A stretch of 64,000 nucleotides of DNA from Brachybacterium muris (GCF_016907455.1 NZ_JAFBCB010000001.1:2976001-3040000), one strand, 5' to 3'; shown: positions 32,534 through 41,664, numbered from the stretch's first letter. The notes: a model not told the origin generated them from the letters alone. Program-made: numbers and translations.

Positions 32534-35500
32534 TCACCTCGAGCGGCGACGGAGCGGTGCCGCCTCGGCATGCACCGCCCCGTCCGCCCGGCGTCTGCTC
32601 GCGCGGGAGATGCGCAGGGTCTTGATCTCGAAGGGGCGGAACGCCAGCTGCACGGTGCCGTCCTCCCCGCGCTGGTGCGCGGAGCGGAAGGCCGGGGCGT
32701 CCTCGCCGAAGGGACGCTCCAGCAGGTCCACCACGGTGACCTCCCCGCCGTCGAGCTCTCCGTCGAGGGTCACCGAGGCAGCCGCCCTGGCCCCCTCGGA
32801 CTCGTACAGGCGCACCACCAGGTCGCCGGAGCGGTCCTCGGCCAGCTTCACCGTCTCCACCAGCACATTCGGTGCGTCCACGGCCACCAGTGGCGCGGCG
32901 ATGGCCTGCGCGGCCGCCGCGGGCGCCTGCCGCTCGGGCAGGTTGATCCGGTAGCCCTCCTCGACGGCCTCCCGGATACCCGCGCCCGGACGCACCGAGA
33001 CCCGCATCGTGTAGTGGCCGTGATCGGCACCCGGATCGGGGTACTCGGGCGCGCGCACCAGGGTGAGGCGGGCCGTGGTGGTGGTGCCGCCGTCGTCCTC
33101 GCGCACGGTGCGCAGCACGTCGTGGCCGTAGGTGGAGTCGTTCGCGATGGCCACGCCGTAGTCGCCCTCGGCCACGTGCACCCAGCGGTGCGCGCAGGTC
33201 TCGAAGCGGGCGAAGTCCCAGGTGGTGTTCACGGGGACGGGGCGGTCCACGTGACCGAACTGGATCTCGCTGCTCATGTGCGCCGCCCGCACGTCCAGCG
33301 GGAACGCAAGCTTGAGGGCCTTCTTGCGCTCGGTCCAGTCCAGGTCGTTGACGATCTCCAAGGAGGTGTCCCCCGGGCGCAGCACGAAGGTCTTCACGAT
33401 CGTGGATCCCGCACCGGTCACGCCCCGACTCTCCGCATCCTCCGGGAGCTCGGTGGTGTACGTGTAGGAGACCCGCACGCCGCCCTCGTCCTCGCTGACC
33501 TCCACCCCGGTGGGGGTGTCGATGTCGCGCACCACGTGGCGGTAGAACTCGTCGATGTCCCAGGCGTCCCAGGCGTTGGGAGTGTCGCGGTGCAGCTGCA
33601 GGAGCGCGCCGCGCTCACCGGGGGCGATGGCCTCACGGCCGGTGGCGCGGTCCCGCAGGGACACGATGGAGCCGGTCCCGTCCAGCACGGCCCGCAGGTG
33701 CTCGTTCTCCACGGTGACCGTGTCACCCTCGCGGATCACCACCACGGCCTCCTGGGGGGCCTCCACGGGGCCCGCCCCGTAGGCGGGCACGCCGCGGCGG
33801 GCAACGGGAGTGGTGTTGACCAGCACCTGCTCGGCACCTGCACCTGCGTCCCCCGAAGTGGCACCGTCCTCGGCACTGCCGCCCAGGGCCGCCAGGGCCT
33901 GCTCGATGATCTCCCCGGCACGCTCGGCGAGCGCGGCGTGGCTGCGCTCGGCGTCGCGGTGCACCCAGGCGATCGAGGAGCCCGGCAGGATGTCGTGGAA
34001 CTGGTTCAGCAGCGCGTCCTCCCACAGCTCCTCGAGCTGCTCGTGGGGGTACTTGAACCCGCTGCGGATCGCGGCCAGGGAGGCCAGGAACTCGGTCTCG
34101 TGCAGCAGGTGCTCGCTGCGTCGGTTGCCCTGCTTGGTCCCGGGCTGGGCGGAGAAGGTGCCGCGGTGCAGCTCCAGGTACAGCTCGCCGTTCCACACCG
34201 GCGCGTCCGGGTACTCCTCGCGGGCCCGCTCGAAGAACTGCTCCGAGGTGCCGAACTCGACCTTCGGGGAGCCCTCGAGGTCGGCCGCGCGGCGACCGGC
34301 GGCCATCATCTCGCGGGTGGGACCACCACCGCCGTCGCCCCAGCCGAACAGGTCGATGCCGATGCTGGAGCGGCCCTTCTCCTTGAAGTTGCGCTCGAAG
34401 TAGGCCAGCTCCTCACCGGAGAGCATTCCGTTGTAGGTGTCGGCCGGCGGGAAGTGGGTGAACACGCTGGTGCCGTCGATGCCCTCCCAGCGGAAGGTGT
34501 GGTGGGGGAAGGTGTTGACCTGGTTCCAGGAGACCTTCTGGGTCAGGAAGAACTCGTGACCGGCCAGCGCCGTGATCTGCGGCAGTGCGGCGGAGTAGCC
34601 GAAGGAGTCCGGCAGCCAGGTCTCCCTGGTCTCCACCCCGAAGTTCTCCAGGAAGAACCGTTTGCCGGCCACGAACTGGCGGGCCATGGCCTCGGATCCG
34701 GGCATGTTGGTGTCCGACTCCACCCACATGCCGCCCACCGGTGCGAAGCGTCCCTCGGCCACGCGCTCCTTGATTCGGGCGAACAGCTCGGGGTACCGGT
34801 CCTTCAGCCATTTGTACTGCTGGGCGGAGGAGGCGGAGAAGGTGATGTCAGGGTCGTTCTCGATCAGCGTGCACACGTTGGAGAAGGTGCGGGCCACCTT
34901 GCGGACGGTCTCCCGTACCGGCCACAGCCAGGCGGAGTCGATGTGGGCGTGGCCGGTGGCCAGCACCGTCAGGGCCGACGCCCCGGCCGGGGACTCCAGC
35001 ACCGGGCGCAGCACCTCGCGGGCGATCCGGGCAGTGCCGGGCATGTCGTCGGGGTCGGCGGCGTCCAGGGCCGCTTCCAGTGCGCGCAGGATCTCGTGGC
35101 GTCGCTGGCTCTTCTCCGGCAGGGAGACCATCAATCCGCGCAGGGCGCGCACGTCCTCCGCGAGCTCCCAGATCTGCACGTCACGGCGGGCCAGCTGGAG
35201 CTCCTTGATCCGGTACAGGTCCTCCTCCGGGATGGTGTCCGGGTCACCCAGCGGGGTGGGTGAGAAGCTCCAGTCGCCGGAGACCATGGGGTTCGCGGCG
35301 CACTCGAGGTAGTAGTCCAGCTGCTCGCCGGGCGTGACCGGGAGGTAGCGGTTGTAGGGGTTGATGGCCTTGACTGGCACGCCGTCGGGGGTGAACACGA
35401 GGGCCTCGGCCTGGAAGCCGGGCTGACCGGTGAAGTTGAGGTCGACGATCAGCTCGCAGGCGGAGGTGTCGTCCTGGGCCCACTCGGAGGGGACGGTGCC

Positions 35501-35722
35501 GGTGACGTGCAGCCAGGTGGTGGACCAGGCGCGGCCCAGTCGGGCGCCCACCTCGATGGGCTCGTACTGCTGGGCGATGGCCTCACGCGGCGGGATCGGC
35601 TCCCCGGGTACGCGGTAGGCGGTGATCTGCACCTCCGCCCGCTCCTGGTAGATCTTCGCGGCCAGGCTGTCCTGGACGAAGCGGCTGATCCGGGACTCGG
35701 TGAGTTCCCTGTCGTCGAACAT
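32534..35722 (-). CDS. Alpha-mannosidase, GH38 family
   Basis: A 1062-residue cytoplasmic-type GH38 enzyme releasing mannose from alpha-mannosides. The metal-binding motif HAHIDSAWLWPVRETVRK is present. WVESDTNMPGSEAMARQF and LPDSFGYSAALPQI carry catalytic-domain Asp residues, and one of them is the nucleophile. GTSVFTHFPPADTYNG and a His-rich segment near the domain end follow, then the mid and C-terminal beta domains. ATG 35722 follows GAGGAGCCCC, and the frame upstream lacks similarity. A LacI-type operator candidate lies about 107 bases upstream. The 3' end is 39 bases from the convergent FolP2-like gene. Confidence 0.92.
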   Translation of the reverse strand: MFDDRELTESRISRFVQDSLAAKIYQERAEVQITAYRVPGEPIPPREAIAQQYEPIEVGARLGRAWSTTWLHVTGTVPSEWAQDDTSACELIVDLNFTGQPGFQAEALVFTPDGVPVKAINPYNRYLPVTPGEQLDYYLECAANPMVSGDWSFSPTPLGDPDTIPEEDLYRIKELQLARRDVQIWELAEDVRALRGLMVSLPEKSQRRHEILRALEAALDAADPDDMPGTARIAREVLRPVLESPAGASALTVLATGHAHIDSAWLWPVRETVRKVARTFSNVCTLIENDPDITFSASSAQQYKWLKDRYPELFARIKERVAEGRFAPVGGMWVESDTNMPGSEAMARQFVAGKRFFLENFGVETRETWLPDSFGYSAALPQITALAGHEFFLTQKVSWNQVNTFPHHTFRWEGIDGTSVFTHFPPADTYNGMLSGEELAYFERNFKEKGRSSIGIDLFGWGDGGGGPTREMMAAGRRAADLEGSPKVEFGTSEQFFERAREEYPDAPVWNGELYLELHRGTFSAQPGTKQGNRRSEHLLHETEFLASLAAIRSGFKYPHEQLEELWEDALLNQFHDILPGSSIAWVHRDAERSHAALAERAGEIIEQALAALGGSAEDGATSGDAGAGAEQVLVNTTPVARRGVPAYGAGPVEAPQEAVVVIREGDTVTVENEHLRAVLDGTGSIVSLRDRATGREAIAPGERGALLQLHRDTPNAWDAWDIDEFYRHVVRDIDTPTGVEVSEDEGGVRVSYTYTTELPEDAESRGVTGAGSTIVKTFVLRPGDTSLEIVNDLDWTERKKALKLAFPLDVRAAHMSSEIQFGHVDRPVPVNTTWDFARFETCAHRWVHVAEGDYGVAIANDSTYGHDVLRTVREDDGGTTTTARLTLVRAPEYPDPGADHGHYTMRVSVRPGAGIREAVEEGYRINLPERQAPAAAAQAIAAPLVAVDAPNVLVETVKLAEDRSGDLVVRLYESEGARAAASVTLDGELDGGEVTVVDLLERPFGEDAPAFRSAHQRGEDGTVQLAFRPFEIKTLRISRASRRRADGAVHAEAAPLRRRSR

Positions 35723-35828
35723 GGAGGGGCTCCTCGTGGCGGCGGCGCGCCGATGGGACGTCGGGTGGGCTTCCGGAGCATCGAGCCTACCCAGGGGTGA
35801 GGCCCGCGTCACGGTGTCGCCACACCAT

Positions 35829-35844
35829 GCTAAAGCGCTTCAGC
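35829..35844. promoter_or_regulatory. Candidate LacI-family operator upstream of the alpha-mannosidase
   Basis: GCTAAAGCGCTTCAGC is palindromic at 14 of 16 positions with a central AGCGCT core, the style bound by LacI/PurR/CcpA-type repressors. It is AT-richer than its surroundings and is 107 bases upstream of the GH38 start codon, where a promoter would be expected. A sugar-responsive repressor is inferred, but none is encoded in the window. Confidence 0.5.
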
Positions 35845-35874
35845 CCCGTCATCCCGCCAACCGGTCCCCCCGCC

Positions 35875-36062
35875 GCCCAGTCACCCGGTCGCCCAGCCAC
35901 CTAGTCCCCCGGCTGCCCAGCCACCTAGTCCCCCGGCCGCCCAGACCCCAGCCACCTAGTCCCCCAGCCGCCCAGCCACCTAGTCCCCCGGCCGCCCAGA
36001 CCCCAGCCGCCCAGTCCCCCGGCCGCCCAGACCCCAGCCGCCCAGCCACCTAGTCCCCGGCC
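35875..36062. repeat. C-rich minisatellite, 24-bp unit with variants
   Basis: Units begin with GCCCAG at 35891, 35915, 35939, 35970, 35994, 36009, 36025 and 36040, with a degenerate unit at 35875. The full unit is 24 bases (GCCCAGCCACCTAGTCCCCC plus GGCC or GGCT). Shorter 15-16-base variants carry ACCCCAG. It fills the intergenic gap between the mannosidase upstream region and the serine hydrolase end. CTAG in each full unit creates stops, and no gene is carried. Confidence 0.85.
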
Positions 36063-36172
36063 GCCTGAGAACCTGTCACCCCACAAATGGGCGCAATGCG
36101 GCATCCCCACGACAAGAAGAGCGCGTCCGTCGGCGTGTTGCGCCCAAAAGTCGGGATCCCCAGCGGCCGGCG

Positions 36173-36985
36173 TCAGCGCCTGCCGAACTCCTCGAGCACC
36201 GCGTCGGAGAGCAGCGGCATCACCCTGCGGTGGGCGTCGCAGAAGTCGTGCGAGGTTCCCACCACCAGGGCGAGGTCGGCGCGGGGGTCCACCCAGAACG
36301 CGCAGCCGCGCATCCCGAAGTGCCCGAAGGTCTCCTCGCTGTTGTCGGCGCCTGTCCAATGGGGGCTCTTGGTGCCACGCACCTCGAAGCCGAGCCCGAA
36401 AGGGTTGGGGCTCTGCTTGCCGAAGCCGGGCATGATGCCCACCAGCTCGGGCAGCTGAGGGGTGGTCATCTGGCGGTGCCACTCCGGCTCCAGCAGGGTG
36501 GGGCGAAGCATCTCGGCGGCGAACAGGGCCAGGTCGGCCAGGGGGCCCACCGCACCCACCGAGGCCGAGCCGCCCCACTCCAGGTGGTCCATCCCCAGCG
36601 GCTCTGCGACGCGCTCGGTGACCCAGTCGCCGAAGTCGCGCCCCAGCGCACGCTCCACGTGACGCGATGCCTCGTCGATGCCGTAGTTGGAGTAGTGCCG
36701 GCGCTGCCCGGGCGGCTGCAGGGTGTTGGGCGACTCGTAGGTGCAGCCGGAGGCATGGGTGAGCAGGTGCCGCAGGGTCGACCCGGGAGGCCCGGCCTCG
36801 TCGTCGAGGTGAACCCGCCCTTCCTGCAGGGCGATGGTGCAGGCCAGGCCGGTCACGGTCTTGGTGACCGAACGCCAGGCACGGGGCAGGTCCAGGTCTC
36901 CGCGCTGGGCGCGCATGCCCTCGGGCCCGAGCGCGACGGCGGCGGCCTCGAAGCCGAACTCGTCCAGCAGGTCCAGGGCTCTCAT
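36173..36985 (-). CDS. Serine hydrolase, class C beta-lactamase-like (CubicO), copy 1
   Basis: A 270-residue cytoplasmic-looking protein without a signal peptide. It has the nucleophile motif SVTK (Ser39, Lys42), the second motif YSN (Tyr98-Asn100), and FGHFG late in the protein where penicillin-recognising enzymes have KTG or HxG. ATG 36985 has GGAGGGG nine or so bases upstream, and ATG 36994 is an alternative. The closest relative visible is its neighbour at 37058, with shared segments such as PGYG or PGFG-K-Q and PHWTG. Substrate unknown: an esterase, peptidase or amidase are all possible. Confidence 0.82.
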   Translation of the reverse strand: MRALDLLDEFGFEAAAVALGPEGMRAQRGDLDLPRAWRSVTKTVTGLACTIALQEGRVHLDDEAGPPGSTLRHLLTHASGCTYESPNTLQPPGQRRHYSNYGIDEASRHVERALGRDFGDWVTERVAEPLGMDHLEWGGSASVGAVGPLADLALFAAEMLRPTLLEPEWHRQMTTPQLPELVGIMPGFGKQSPNPFGLGFEVRGTKSPHWTGADNSEETFGHFGMRGCAFWVDPRADLALVVGTSHDFCDAHRRVMPLLSDAVLEEFGRR

Positions 36986-37057
36986 CCGGCCCATCCCCTC
37001 CGGAGGGCGGTGCGCATCAGTTCGCGCATCGGTTCCGCCCCGGCCGCCCCGTGCATG

Positions 37058-37876
37058 TCACCAGCCCTGCTCGGCACGGGCCAGGATCGCATCGGTGAGG
37101 GCGGGCCAGTTCTCCTGATGGACAGGGCCGAAGGGCTCCTCGCCCAGGAACGCGGCGGTGAGGCCGCGAGTGGGGTCCACCCACAGGAAGGAGCCCGACT
37201 GCCCGAAGTGGCCGAAGGTCTCCGGAGCGGACCCACTGCCGGTCCAGTGCGGCTCCTTGTGGTCGCGGATCTCGAAGCCGAGGCCCCAGTCGTTGTGCTT
37301 CTGGCGGCCGTAGCCGGGCAGGATGCCGGAGAGATCGGGGAACTGCACAGTGGTGGCCTCGCGCCACAGCGGCTCGGGGATCAGGGTGGGGGTCAGCAGC
37401 TCCCGGCCCACGGCGAGCAGATCACGGATGCTGCCGCGGTAGCCGGCGGCGGGGCTGCCCTCCACGTCCAGATCAGGGAGCTCGAGCCCGGCGACGACCG
37501 TCTGCTCCATCCAGTCGGGGAAGTCGTAGCCGGTGGCCTGCTCCACGTGGGCGGCGAGGACCTCGAAGCCGGTGTTGGAGTAGATCCGGCGGGATGCGGG
37601 GCGGGCGACCACGTCCTCCCCGTCGAATCCGTAGCCGGCGGTGTGGGCCAGCAGGTGCCGCACGGTGGCACCTTCGGGGCCGGCCGCCTCGTCGAGGTCC
37701 ACCAGGCCGCGGTCCACGGCCATCAGCACTCCGAGGGCCGCGATCGGCTTGGAGACACTGGCCAGGGGCCATACGGCGCGGTCGTCACCTTCGACGTGCA
37801 CGGCGGCATCGGCATCGCTCACCCCCAGTGCGCAGGCGAAGGCGAAGGCATCGGCAGGGATCAGGTCGGTAGCCAC
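37058..37876 (-). CDS. Serine hydrolase, class C beta-lactamase-like (CubicO), copy 2
   Basis: A 272-residue paralog of the downstream gene, with SVSK (Ser40, Lys43), YSN (Tyr99-Asn101) and FGHFG. GTG 37876 is the likely start, and an ATG at 37969 would add 31 residues without family character. No export signal is seen. It probably forms an operon with copy 1 (72-base gap). Likely origin is tandem duplication. The substrate cannot be inferred. Confidence 0.82.
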   Translation of the reverse strand: MATDLIPADAFAFACALGVSDADAAVHVEGDDRAVWPLASVSKPIAALGVLMAVDRGLVDLDEAAGPEGATVRHLLAHTAGYGFDGEDVVARPASRRIYSNTGFEVLAAHVEQATGYDFPDWMEQTVVAGLELPDLDVEGSPAAGYRGSIRDLLAVGRELLTPTLIPEPLWREATTVQFPDLSGILPGYGRQKHNDWGLGFEIRDHKEPHWTGSGSAPETFGHFGQSGSFLWVDPTRGLTAAFLGEEPFGPVHQENWPALTDAILARAEQGW

Positions 37877-38034
37877 GGGGCCAGGATCCCACACTGCACC
37901 CCGCCCGCCGGATGGGATCTCGATCGGGCCACGGCAGGGCTGTGACCTGCGTTTAGACGAAAGTAGCAAAATGCCCGGACAGCAATCGACTTTACTCCTT
38001 GCTTACGTTTCCTTGGTGGGCGCATGATGTGAGT

Positions 38035-38051
38035 GCGGACACGAGGTCCGC
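38035..38051 (+). promoter_or_regulatory. Hairpin in the leader of the L,D-transpeptidase gene
   Basis: GCGGAC (38035-38040) and GTCCGC (38046-38051) form a 6-bp stem with loop ACGAG, about 33 bases upstream of the ATG. The preceding ~100 bases contain unusually AT-rich stretches for this genome (AGTAGCAAAATG, CGACTTTACTCC), where a promoter probably lies. I cannot assign a specific regulator or riboswitch. Confidence 0.3.
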
Positions 38052-38084
38052 TTCGGGGAAGTACACGACCCATACGGGGGAGAC

Positions 38085-38837
38085 ATGAACGACATCATCG
38101 GCGCCGCGGCACTGGCACACGACATGGAGCTGCCACCATCGGGGGCTGCCACACCGTCCCGGCGAGCACTGATCCTGGGCACCGGCGTCCTCGCCGCCGG
38201 AGGTGCGTTCACCCTCGGCGTCTCGCCCGCCGACGCCGCACCGGCGATGCGGCTGGGTTCGCGCGGCAGTTCCGTCCTGGCCCTGCAGAAGGACCTCACG
38301 CGGCTGAAGTACTGGCTGGGCACCCCTGACGGCAGTTTCGGACCCCTCACCCAGCAGGCGGTGTTCGCCGTGCAGAAGGCGGCAGGACTGAGCCGCGACG
38401 GCTCGGCAGGCCCCCGCACCCAGGATGCGATCCGTCGCGGGGTGCAGCCCCGTCGGCGCATCACCAGCGGCACGGGCTTCGAGGTCAACAAGCCCTCCCA
38501 GCTGCTCATCGCCACCAGCAACGGCAAGCTCTCCTACATCCTGAACACCTCGACCGGCAGCGGTGAGCGCTACTACTCCGGCGGCCGCTGGAAGCGCGCC
38601 ACCACTCCCACCGGCGACTTCCGGATGTTCCGCCTCCACAGTCGCGGTTGGCAGTCCGGCCCGTTGGGCGACATGTACCGTCCCGGCTACTACGACCGCG
38701 GATGGGCGATCCACGGCTCGCGCAGCATCCCCGCCTACCCCGCCTCCCACGGCTGCTCCCGCATCTCCACCGCCGCCAGCGACATGCTGTGGTCGCGCAG
38801 CTGGTTCATCAGTGGCCGCCGGGTGCTGATCTACTGA
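38085..38837 (+). CDS. Exported L,D-transpeptidase with peptidoglycan-binding domain
   Basis: A 250-residue secreted protein. It has a Tat-like signal (SRRALILGTGVLAAGGAF, residues 25-42) with a cleavage region around ADAA. A PG_binding_1 domain spans residues ~58-118 (LGSRGSSVLALQKDLTRLKY). The YkuD catalytic domain has His210 in HGSRS and His222/Cys224 in SHGCSR. It forms 3-3 peptidoglycan cross-links or attaches proteins to the wall. GGGGGAGAC precedes the ATG. It is a single gene, divergent from the serine hydrolase pair. Confidence 0.92.
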   Translation: MNDIIGAAALAHDMELPPSGAATPSRRALILGTGVLAAGGAFTLGVSPADAAPAMRLGSRGSSVLALQKDLTRLKYWLGTPDGSFGPLTQQAVFAVQKAAGLSRDGSAGPRTQDAIRRGVQPRRRITSGTGFEVNKPSQLLIATSNGKLSYILNTSTGSGERYYSGGRWKRATTPTGDFRMFRLHSRGWQSGPLGDMYRPGYYDRGWAIHGSRSIPAYPASHGCSRISTAASDMLWSRSWFISGRRVLIY

Positions 38838-39015
38838 CCCCTTCGCGCCCCGGTCCCCGGCCCTGCCTTTACGAGACCTGCACGAATCCCTCGCCGCCCC
38901 TGCCGCTCCCGGTCCGGCCTCGGACCTTGCGCCGCGATACGATCGACCCGATCGACACAGCGCAGGCCCTCGCCGACCCGGCGGGCCGCAGGAGGCACGA
39001 GAGCGAAGGACCACC

Positions 39016-39729
39016 GTGGGGATCTTGGATCGCATCGAGCGCACCCTCGACCGGGGTGTGACGAGCGTGTTCTCGCAGGGCCGGGGGCAGCTCAAGCCGC
39101 TGGACCTCGCCCAGGGGCTCAAGCGCGAGTGCGATGACCAGATCCAGGTGCTGGACCGCACCCGCACCCTGGCACCCAACGTCTACACCGTGTACCTGCA
39201 CTCCGAGGACTTCGACCGCTTCGCCTCGTGGCAGGACACCCTGGTGGACGAGCTGGAGCGCGTGGTGATCGAGCACGCCGACAAGCAGCGCTACATGTTC
39301 GTGGGCGGGGTGAGCGTGGGCCTGGAGAGCGACGACGAGGTGCGCCCGGGCCGGTTCGAGACGGAGTCCCGCACGGAACGCGGCAACGCCGCGCCCGCCA
39401 CCGACGCCGCGCAATCGGGCTCGGCCGGTCATCCGCTGGTGGAGATCGACGGCCAGCAGTACCTGCTCACCGGTCCGGTCACCGTGATCGGTCGCGGCGG
39501 GGACGCCGACATCATCCTCGAGGACACGGGCGTGTCCCGCCACCACCTCGAGCTGCGCAGCGAGGAGGACGGCACCCTGGTGGCCACCGATCTCGGCTCG
39601 ACCAACGGGACCTTCGTGGACGGGGAGCGGATCCGCACCCCCGTGGTCCTGCAGGACCGCTCCATGGTCAAGATCGGCCGCACCCGGCTCACGGTGCTGC
39701 GCCCCGACGCCGACCCGGCCACCTGGTGA
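39016..39729 (+). CDS. fhaA: FhaA, DUF3662 and FHA domain protein
   Basis: A 237-residue cytoplasmic adaptor. The N-terminal DUF3662 domain (residues 1-110, GILDRIERTLDRGVTSVFSQG) is joined by a linker to a C-terminal FHA domain (residues ~145-235). The phosphothreonine-binding motifs GRGGDADIILEDTGVSRHHLEL and TDLGSTNGTFVDG are seen. In mycobacteria FhaA binds phosphorylated MviN/MurJ and regulates peptidoglycan synthesis. The start is GTG 39016 after GAAGGA. A -10-like TACGAT lies at 38938-38943. It is the first gene of the growth/division cluster. Confidence 0.93.
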   Translation: MGILDRIERTLDRGVTSVFSQGRGQLKPLDLAQGLKRECDDQIQVLDRTRTLAPNVYTVYLHSEDFDRFASWQDTLVDELERVVIEHADKQRYMFVGGVSVGLESDDEVRPGRFETESRTERGNAAPATDAAQSGSAGHPLVEIDGQQYLLTGPVTVIGRGGDADIILEDTGVSRHHLELRSEEDGTLVATDLGSTNGTFVDGERIRTPVVLQDRSMVKIGRTRLTVLRPDADPATW

Positions 39730-39736
39730 GCGGCGC

Positions 39737-40246
39737 ATGAGTGAACTGACCATCGTCGCCCTGCGCCTGGGGTTCGTGCTGGCGCTGTGGGTGTTCGTGA
39801 TCGCGGTGCTGCTGGTGCTGCGCAACGACCTGTTCGGCACCACCGTGGTCACGCGTGCCCGCAAGGACCCCCGCCGTGAGCAGCGCCCCTCGGCGGATCC
39901 GGCGAACCCCGCGAAGGTGGGCGGCGGCCGCACCGATCCCGCCGTGACCGTGACCTCCCTGGTGGTCACGGCAGGGCCCCTGCGAGGCACCTCCCTCACG
40001 CTGGGCTCCACGCCGGTGCTGATCGGCCGTGCCCCCGAGTGCACCCTGGTGCTGGATGACGACTACGCCTCCAATCGCCACGCCCGCGTGTTCCAGCGGG
40101 ACGGGGAGTGGATGGTGGAGGACCTGGGGTCCACCAACGGGACCCTGGTGTCCGACCGTCGGATCGAGGGGGCCGTGGCCTTCCGACCCGGCGCACAGGT
40201 GCGGATCGGCCGCACCGAGATCGAGCTGAGACGAGGTCCCCGATGA
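39737..40246 (+). CDS. fhaB: FhaB, membrane-anchored FHA domain protein
   Basis: A 169-residue protein with one N-terminal helix (residues ~6-30), a basic linker, and an FHA domain at residues ~80-168. Recognition motifs are IGRAPECTLVLDDDYASNRHARVF and DLGSTNGTLVSDRR. The ortholog in mycobacteria (FhaB/FipA) recruits FtsZ and FtsQ under PknA control. It sits seven bases after fhaA and overlaps pstP by four. Confidence 0.93.
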   Translation: MSELTIVALRLGFVLALWVFVIAVLLVLRNDLFGTTVVTRARKDPRREQRPSADPANPAKVGGGRTDPAVTVTSLVVTAGPLRGTSLTLGSTPVLIGRAPECTLVLDDDYASNRHARVFQRDGEWMVEDLGSTNGTLVSDRRIEGAVAFRPGAQVRIGRTEIELRRGPR

Positions 40247-41664
40247 CCATCGCACTGCGGTACGTCGCCCGTTCTGACGTGGGCCTCGTGCGCTCGAACA
40301 ACCAGGACTCCGGCTACGCCGGCAGTCACCTGCTGGCCGTGGCCGACGGCATGGGCGGGCATGCGGGGGGCGACGTCGCCTCCTCCGTGGCCATCGGCCG
40401 CCTGATGCGGCTGGACAGCGAGACCCCTGCCTCGGACATGGTGGCCGCGCTGGAGGAGACCGTGCTGGACGCCAACCAGGAGATCCTGCGGCGCGCCCGT
40501 GACGAACCGCAGCTGGCGGGCCTGGGCACCACCATCACCGCGCTGCTGCGCACCGAGGGGAAGTTCGCCCTCGCCCACATCGGGGACTCCCGCGCGTACC
40601 TGCTGCGCGATGGCGAGACCACGCAGGTCACCAAGGACCACACCTTCGTGCAGCGACTGCTGGACGAGGGCAGGCTCACCGAGGAGGAGGCCGAGCGCCA
40701 CCCCCAGCGCTCCGTGCTGATGCGGGTGCTGGGCGACGTCGACGCCGACCCCGAGCTGGACCTGTCCCTGCGGCCCGCGCACGTGGGCGACCGGTGGATG
40801 CTGTGCTCCGACGGGCTCTCCGGCCTGGTGAGTCTGGAGACCATCGGCCGCACCATGCAAGAGATCGAGGATCCGGACGAGTGCGCCGACACCCTGGTCC
40901 AGATGGCCCTCAAGGGCGGCGGACCGGACAACATCACCTGCATCATCGCCGACGTGGTGGACCTGGACCGCTTGCCCCGCGGCACGGAGCCCCCCTCGAC
41001 CGCGCCCCAGATCGTGGGATCGGCGGCCCGCACCCGCAATCAGCCCACCTCCGCCTCCGGCCCCGCCGCCAAGGCGGCGGCACTGACCCGATCGGATGCG
41101 GAGGTGCCGTATGCCGATGAGGACTTCTCCGAGGACGAGCCCCCGCGGCGCAGCCCCTGGCCCGCACTCGCGGCCGTGCTGCTGCTGCTGGCCGTGATGG
41201 CCGGTGCCCTGTGGGCCGCCTACGCATGGTCGCAGAAGCAGTTCTTCGTGGGCACCGACGGCACCCACGTGGTGATCTACCAGGGCCTGGCCCAGGACCT
41301 GGGGCCCATCCCGCTGTCCTCCCCGGTGGAGGTGACGGACATCGAGCTCGATCAGCTGCCGCCGATCATGCGTCAGCAGGTGCAGCGCACCATCTCCGCC
41401 CCGGATCGGGAAGCGGCCGACGAGGTGGTGCAGCGGCTCGCCGGTGCCGCCCAGATCAACGCCCCGGCCACCCCCACCACCGACCCCGCCGACGGCACCG
41501 ACGGCCCCGACGGCACCGGTGAACCCTCGCAGTCCACCGAGCCCGCCGACCCGTCCGGCCCCGCCCCGTCGGAGCCCGCGGAAGAGGCACCCGGCGGTCT
41601 CGACCCGCTGCCGTCGCGCACGGAGCGCACCGCCACCCCACCGGATGACGGCGAGACGAGCTGA
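40243..41664 (+). CDS. pstP: PP2C-family Ser/Thr phosphatase PstP
   Basis: Reverses PknA/PknB phosphorylation. It is 473 residues from ATG 40243. Residues 1-245 form the cytoplasmic PP2C domain with metal-binding motifs RSNNQDSG, VADGMGGHAGGD, GDSRAYLLR, DGLSGLV and GGGPDNIT. A linker, one transmembrane helix (~305-325) and an extracytoplasmic domain follow. The tail (residues ~400-473) is rich in Pro, Thr and Glu. A TGATG overlap couples it to the rodA/ftsW gene. Confidence 0.95.
   Translation: MTIALRYVARSDVGLVRSNNQDSGYAGSHLLAVADGMGGHAGGDVASSVAIGRLMRLDSETPASDMVAALEETVLDANQEILRRARDEPQLAGLGTTITALLRTEGKFALAHIGDSRAYLLRDGETTQVTKDHTFVQRLLDEGRLTEEEAERHPQRSVLMRVLGDVDADPELDLSLRPAHVGDRWMLCSDGLSGLVSLETIGRTMQEIEDPDECADTLVQMALKGGGPDNITCIIADVVDLDRLPRGTEPPSTAPQIVGSAARTRNQPTSASGPAAKAAALTRSDAEVPYADEDFSEDEPPRRSPWPALAAVLLLLAVMAGALWAAYAWSQKQFFVGTDGTHVVIYQGLAQDLGPIPLSSPVEVTDIELDQLPPIMRQQVQRTISAPDREAADEVVQRLAGAAQINAPATPTTDPADGTDGPDGTGEPSQSTEPADPSGPAPSEPAEEAPGGLDPLPSRTERTATPPDDGETS

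Noticed and set aside
32570-35263. An 897-codon + strand frame inside the alpha-mannosidase gene
   Set aside because: Antisense shadow. The minus strand encodes a complete GH38 protein with all motifs.
35875-36062. Possible CRISPR or attachment-site cluster
   Set aside because: Units abut without unique spacers and vary in length, which fits a minisatellite.
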